Of a stretch of DNA of 64,000 nt, positions 59,906 through 64,000 are shown piece by piece. The DNA lies in the NCBI GenBank assembly GCA_037043015.1, contig CM073325.1, positions 2,110,501 to 2,174,500 of the forward strand, written 5' to 3'. The notes beneath the pieces were generated by a model. The model was not told where the DNA came from, did not search any database, and saw only the letters and a list, made by a program, of their open reading frames with translations. The DNA comes from Bryum argenteum. Lineage: Eukaryota; Streptophyta; Bryopsida; Bryales; Bryaceae. The stretch's first letter is position 1. Every line of letters starts with the position of its first letter. A program made the position numbers and the translations under genes.

Positions 59906-61922
59906 ATGGCAGAGGCTTCGTCCCCTCTTGTCAAGAAACCTCGCACTCTCAAATCTCTCTCTCAGAAATCCTCTTCTCCCTCTACAAGCTCTAGTAAGCG
60001 GAAAGACACTAACGGTGGCGAACCTGCAAGAACTGAAGTCGCCACCACTTCACCAAAAGCTGCTCCTGCAAGGATGGACCACCGCCCCGCCCCACCCCAA
60101 CTGTCGTTGTCGCCGTCTGCAGTGCCCGCCCAGCCTCCTTCGGCGTCGAAGAGACCCCGCCTGCACCATCAACAGGAAGACAGCAAGACCCACACTTCCG
60201 CGTCACAAAGGCACAGCCAATTCGCCAACTCTCAGAGGGACACGGCCTCCAGCCAATACTTGAGCGCCCCGGTGAGCTCCATTGCCGCACTCAAGCTCTC
60301 AGCGACCCCCAGGGAGTTGAGTTCACCGCTTATGGCCACACGCGAAACGCCCTTACCGGCAGCTGCACCCACAGGCAACATTCCCCCCCTAAACTCAGTA
60401 CTCTTACCTGCAGAATGTATCCAGCATCTTTGGCACTCCTTTAGTGTACATGAGTTCTTGAACATCCAAGCAAACCTCTCTGAAATAAGAGACTTAGCAC
60501 CTGAAGCATTGATAGAAGGTGTGATGCCACACGTAGAGATGGTAGAATATCATTCATGTCGCCATGCATTCCCCCATGTAGCGCAGAAATTGTATCCATT
60601 TTCTAGACTTGATGGCGTACCCGGACAATACTTACATTTGACTCAAATACCCCTAGACACAGAAATTAACCCATCCACAGGCCTTGCTAGAAGCTATCAG
60701 ATTATAATTCGCTTTGACAGGGACTACCACCACATGTCAAAGCAACAAGTCCAAGAGGCAGCAACGGCGCGCTTCGCCATGATGCAGATTCCATCAGCGA
60801 GCCGCTTTCGTGAACTCACAATTGCAATCGTGAACAAGAAGACCCACGGGTGGCTAGGTTTCCTACGTGCGGACTTCATCAATCCCGAGAGAGACGCCAT
60901 CGCATCAAGCACGAGGCCATCGAGTCTTCACTCTCCAACTGCAAAACTCCGACTTTGTCATTGGCAAGGTGGAGAAAGGATATGAATTCCTTTCCACTGC
61001 CAATAACAGGAGACTTCAAATCTCCAGCTCCACCCTGTCTACATACAACTCACGACAATTACAAGCAGATCTTACTAAGATATGCTATACGAACTCGGGT
61101 TTTGCGGAAGTGGTAGGAGTAGCCAAAAAACTCACTAACACTACTACGGCTGAGATTACTGTGACAGGGTTTCTCACCAAGGAATTCTTCCTCAAATCGC
61201 CACCACCGTTGCACGAGTTACCAACGCACATTTCGGAAGCACCTGCCTCAACTGGAGCGCCTCGCACCACTGCCGCGAATGCCCTAAGCACCACCATACT
61301 GGTACGGGGACTCAACCAGCTGACCTCTCAAAAAGAATGCTCGATAGCCCTGCACAAGCTCTTAGGACCTCAGAATATCATCAGCATTACGTTTAACCGA
61401 GCACAAGACGACAAAGAAGGAAGGCACGACGGTATAGCAACCATTCGTTGCCTCAACAGTGCGGTATACACGAGATGGTGCTCAGAGCGTACCGTTCCGC
61501 TACTGGGGAAGCTTGTTGACTTCTCCCCGCACTACCGAAGCGCCTCAGGTGCTGCGCCCATTCAGCACAAGTCGGCACCAACACGGGAACTCCTACAAGA
61601 TGCAATCACGGCGCTAAGAAATGAAACACCAAGCGGCCCCTCTTTAGCACAGATTAGAGACACCATCTCCGAAGGCGTCGAATGTCTGCAACAACGGCTT
61701 CAAACGCTTAGCACGGAGGTGAACCAACACACCACATCGATGGTCGAGGCAGCCGCTCAACAGACACAACATCAGCACCTTCTTCACCAACTAATACTTC
61801 TGACGACGGCATCAAGTGACAACTCGAAACATATGTCCGGTATTTCCAGCGCCCTCTTGGCAGGGCCCCTGCAATTGCCTCCCTCTCGCCCCCCAGGATT
61901 TTCACATCCACCAAACGCATGA
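59906..61922 (+). pseudogene. LINE-like ORF1 (RRM-like RNA-binding protein), interrupted
   Basis: Likely start ACCATGG at 59906 (MAEASSPLVKK), although the same frame is open from 58556. The N-terminal third is Ser/Pro-rich. The frame reading GWLGFLRADFINPERDAI stops at 60985, and the protein continues in another frame (LQNSDFVIGKVEKGYEFL) from about 60930, so this copy has a break near 60.9 kb. At about 61290-61545 there is an RRM-like fold: ILVRGLNQL (RNP2-like) and DGIATIRCLN (RNP1-like). A Gln/His-rich probable coiled coil follows (61660-61815). ORF1 proteins of many LINEs combine an RRM with a coiled coil and bind the element RNA. The stop overlaps the ORF2 start as ATGA. Confidence 0.6.
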
Positions 61923-64000
61923 TTAGGAAAACTCTGAGATTGATATTTAGCCTCACAGCTCTTCTATGTACCGCTTTCAGAGGGGTGACCTCTCACAATG
62001 CAACGTGTCTCTTTCCTTCACAAGCAATCGTCACCTATTACACAACCGCACATCCTATGTATGCACATCGTTCTGAACAGACAATTCCTAAGCACCAACA
62101 CACAATCGGAGGCACTCTCTTTTGCTCCTATCGCAACCTTCACCTCACACCAACACAACGCACCCAGCACACAAATAAATACAGCACAACTATCGACAGG
62201 CTCCCTTGTACCACCAACGCACCTGATCAACTTCGGACAGGAGCGCCCGACAGCCGCTGCAGCGCCTGTATCTGCCGATCGCACACCACTCGATCCTTCC
62301 GCTGCTGCGGAGCTCCCACCGTACCCAACAAAAAGCTCCGAACCCACCACCGTACCTCTGCACCGTTCCCCTTCTGGCCGGACCGCCTTGCTGATGCACA
62401 TACGACAACCCAGCAACAAAACTCACATTCACACCGCCCACTTGACCCCCAAAACCCAGCGCGGTCGTCCCCGACAAGTAAAACAGCCAGCGCTCACCCT
62501 AAAGCGACGCCTGCACACACCGCCGGCACCCAACACCTGAACCCGGAGCTATACAGCCCAAAACCCAGCCCACACAACAACCCCGATACCCGGCTCCAAC
62601 AACACAGTAACCCATACCCGGATAAAAGAAGGGTATACCCTCACGGGCCATACCCGGGATACACCCGACCAGGAGGCGGCTGCGTGCAGTACAAGAACAT
62701 GCGGGGTATCACGGGCCGGAAAAGAAAACGCATGGCTCGAAGGGAAGACCCTGGTGCTAGCTCAGGCACGGGCCATAAGGTGGGAAGAAAAAATGAGATT
62801 GGGGGAGACCGCTACCGTAAGCTTGACGTAAGAAACAAGAAGCCCTCGCATGTAAATGCGAAAGTCAAATGGAACGTTTTGAAACAGCGAGAGCTGTGTA
62901 AAGGGACTGAAAGCACACCGCACTCATGCAACCCAAACGGCAGCCCAGAAATACACCCCCAAAATGACGCACTATCCACCCGTTGTAAACTAAACCCTTC
63001 ACACTTCCATCAACAATCCCTAAACCAAAATCCCAACACCTCTTCAAACTCTCCCACATACCATATGAATAGAGTGCTCATTCGACCTATTATTATCCAA
63101 ACTCATAAACACATATCCATATCCAAAACATCCAACCCGCAACCCAAACAAGCACACTCCTTCACACATAAAATAGCCAACCACGTAATCGTCCCTACCA
63201 CACACCCTTCTCTGGAAAATATAGCCGCCCCTGATTTTCTTCAAACCCCTAGTGGGCCTCGGGACACTAGCATTACGAACGGGCACTTCATTCACGCCGG
63301 CCCTTTAAAAAGGAACCGGAGTTTCTATCTATCTCTTCAAACCCCTTATCAACATAAATTATCCACTCAACCTACTCCCCTAAAACACCATTATACACAA
63401 CCAAATATCACACCCTTAATATCTTCAAGACTAACCCCCATACATACACAATACCCGCCTAATTGCACCACTCCGCCAACACTAAACGCTCACACATTAC
63501 TTAAAAAGAACCTACACTCACACATTTTCACCCCGCACAATAAATACACACCCTTTCTTGAAACAAACACAACAAAGACACCAAAATTCCCACACACGCA
63601 CCATCACAGCAAACCTTATACTAACAAAACCTTACCACCATTGCCAAACCTCAACTCACACTTCATCACATACATAAAATACTACACATATATTCACCTA
63701 GCAAAACCAAAAGAAAAAACCATCAAAGGACAATTTATACCCAATCACATCCTCCTACTATTAGGAGGTGACATTGAACCCAACACAGGCCCTATGCCAA
63801 ATATACTACACGCACACCCAGCCCTACACCGACAGCACAACAAAACATATTTCATCTCCAATTCAATAAAACTCTACCCAAAATATAAACATCTCGCATC
63901 CACATTTTCCTCCACCATCCAAACATCCCATCCCAACCACCAAACAAGTCAAAATACATACCCATGCTTAACACGTTACATTCAAAATCACCCACAATTC
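61919..64000 (+). CDS. LINE-like ORF2, N-terminal part with 2A-like motif, open to the window end
   Basis: Starts ATG at 61919, overlapping the ORF1 stop by four bases (ATGA). The frame has no stop for 694 codons to the window edge. The N terminus (MIRKTLRLIFSLTALLCTAF) is basic then hydrophobic. Residues 114-122 form a Cys cluster (CSACICRSH), and 266-275 are strongly basic (GRKRKRMARR). The long middle is low-complexity and rich in His, Pro, Thr and Asn. At residues 610-625 LLLLGGDIEPNTGP resembles the DxExNPGP signature of 2A/StopGo peptides found near the start of the RT protein in several LINE clades, but with Thr for the Pro before Gly. A SINE fragment (63251-63333 plus duplicated site, 96 bp) sits inside without breaking the frame. 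The endonuclease and RT lie beyond the window. Confidence 0.55.
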   Translation, partial: MIRKTLRLIFSLTALLCTAFRGVTSHNATCLFPSQAIVTYYTTAHPMYAHRSEQTIPKHQHTIGGTLFCSYRNLHLTPTQRTQHTNKYSTTIDRLPCTTNAPDQLRTGAPDSRCSACICRSHTTRSFRCCGAPTVPNKKLRTHHRTSAPFPFWPDRLADAHTTTQQQNSHSHRPLDPQNPARSSPTSKTASAHPKATPAHTAGTQHLNPELYSPKPSPHNNPDTRLQQHSNPYPDKRRVYPHGPYPGYTRPGGGCVQYKNMRGITGRKRKRMARREDPGASSGTGHKVGRKNEIGGDRYRKLDVRNKKPSHVNAKVKWNVLKQRELCKGTESTPHSCNPNGSPEIHPQNDALSTRCKLNPSHFHQQSLNQNPNTSSNSPTYHMNRVLIRPIIIQTHKHISISKTSNPQPKQAHSFTHKIANHVIVPTTHPSLENIAAPDFLQTPSGPRDTSITNGHFIHAGPLKRNRSFYLSLQTPYQHKLSTQPTPLKHHYTQPNITPLISSRLTPIHTQYPPNCTTPPTLNAHTLLKKNLHSHIFTPHNKYTPFLETNTTKTPKFPHTHHHSKPYTNKTLPPLPNLNSHFITYIKYYTYIHLAKPKEKTIKGQFIPNHILLLLGGDIEPNTGPMPNILHAHPALHRQHNKTYFISNSIKLYPKYKHLASTFSSTIQTSHPNHQTSQNTYPCLTRYIQNHPQF
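63251..63333 (+). mobile_element. SINE fragment (3' end only) inserted in the LINE-like element (S5)
   Basis: Matches the last 80 bp of the SINE (CATTACGAACGGGCACTTCA, then CCGGAGTTTCTATCTATC). Flanked by a 13-bp target duplication TCTTCAAACCCCT (63238-63250 and 63334-63346). 5' truncation with a clean target duplication is typical of LINE-driven insertion. Confidence 0.88.

Larger units (their letters stand above)
58546..64000 (+). mobile_element. LINE-like retroelement, 5' part, inserted in the CACTA element
   Basis: Begins near 58545 where CACTA transposase sequence stops (GGAGCCCCATGGAGCTCC) and runs off the window. About 1.36 kb of 5' leader precedes ORF1 (59906-61922), which is followed by a second frame overlapping it by ATGA (61919 onward). 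From about 59 kb the plus strand is strongly depleted in G and rich in A and C. The two-ORF layout, an RRM-like ORF1 and a 2A-like motif in ORF2 fit a non-LTR retrotransposon. The reverse transcriptase itself is beyond the window, so the class is inferred. The exact 5' junction is uncertain by tens of bases. Confidence 0.65.

Noticed and set aside
58556-60985. An 809-codon plus-strand frame as a single protein
   Set aside because: Its first 450 codons are stop-free mainly because the strand lacks G. The plausible start is the ACCATGG at 59906.
62018-62419. Minus-strand frames of 95-133 codons in the LINE-like region
   Set aside because: Complements of the open ORF2 frame; Cys/Gly-rich shadow translations.

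Overview
The window is nuclear DNA of a land plant. It holds plant-specific or plant-typical genes with many short introns: a LAZ1-type membrane protein, a GT77 arabinosyltransferase like XEG113, a neutral ceramidase, a TRF-like MYB protein and a predicted plastid protein. The host genes sit in moderate-GC islands separated by AT-rich DNA packed with small transposons. A non-flowering plant seems likely to me from the transposon mix, but the sequence does not prove it and I do not name a species.

Layout. 1-2973 is the 3' part of a LAZ1-like gene (+). 4400-5267 is a CDPK-like kinase retro-pseudogene (+). 6037-8384 is a predicted chloroplast protein gene (-). 8.9-20 kb is mostly transposon DNA. 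20336-25267 is a complete 14-exon XEG113-like gene (+). 27853-31278 is a complete 9-exon neutral ceramidase (+). 31994-33661 is an ABHD11-like hydrolase (-), convergent with the ceramidase and divergent from a TRF-like MYB gene (35036-39564, +). 42.8-43.5 kb has weak evidence for a minus-strand spliced gene. From 46.4 kb onward nearly everything is mobile DNA.

Mobile DNA. The most consistent signal is a set of elements bounded by TTAA and ending in CCC...GGG, in at least three size classes (about 370 bp, 240 bp and 1-1.1 kb). They look like non-autonomous piggyBac-type transposons and are nested in each other at TTAA sites. There are also tRNA-derived SINEs with clear target duplications, a PIF/Harbinger MITE carrying a long hairpin, and another MITE with 30-bp inverted ends.

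The last 12.5 kb is a four-level nest. A CACTA transposon (left end 52287) sits in a TTAA element. The CACTA is interrupted by a LINE-like element starting near 58.55 kb, which itself carries a SINE fragment. The LINE's second reading frame opens at an ATGA overlap with its first ORF and stays open for 694 codons to the window end. It carries a 2A-like motif (GDIEPNTGP).

I see no operon-like co-ordination among the host genes. They look like ordinary housekeeping genes with independent roles: membrane/vacuole, cell wall glycosylation, sphingolipid turnover, plastid function and chromatin. No rRNA, true tRNA gene or CRISPR array was recognised.
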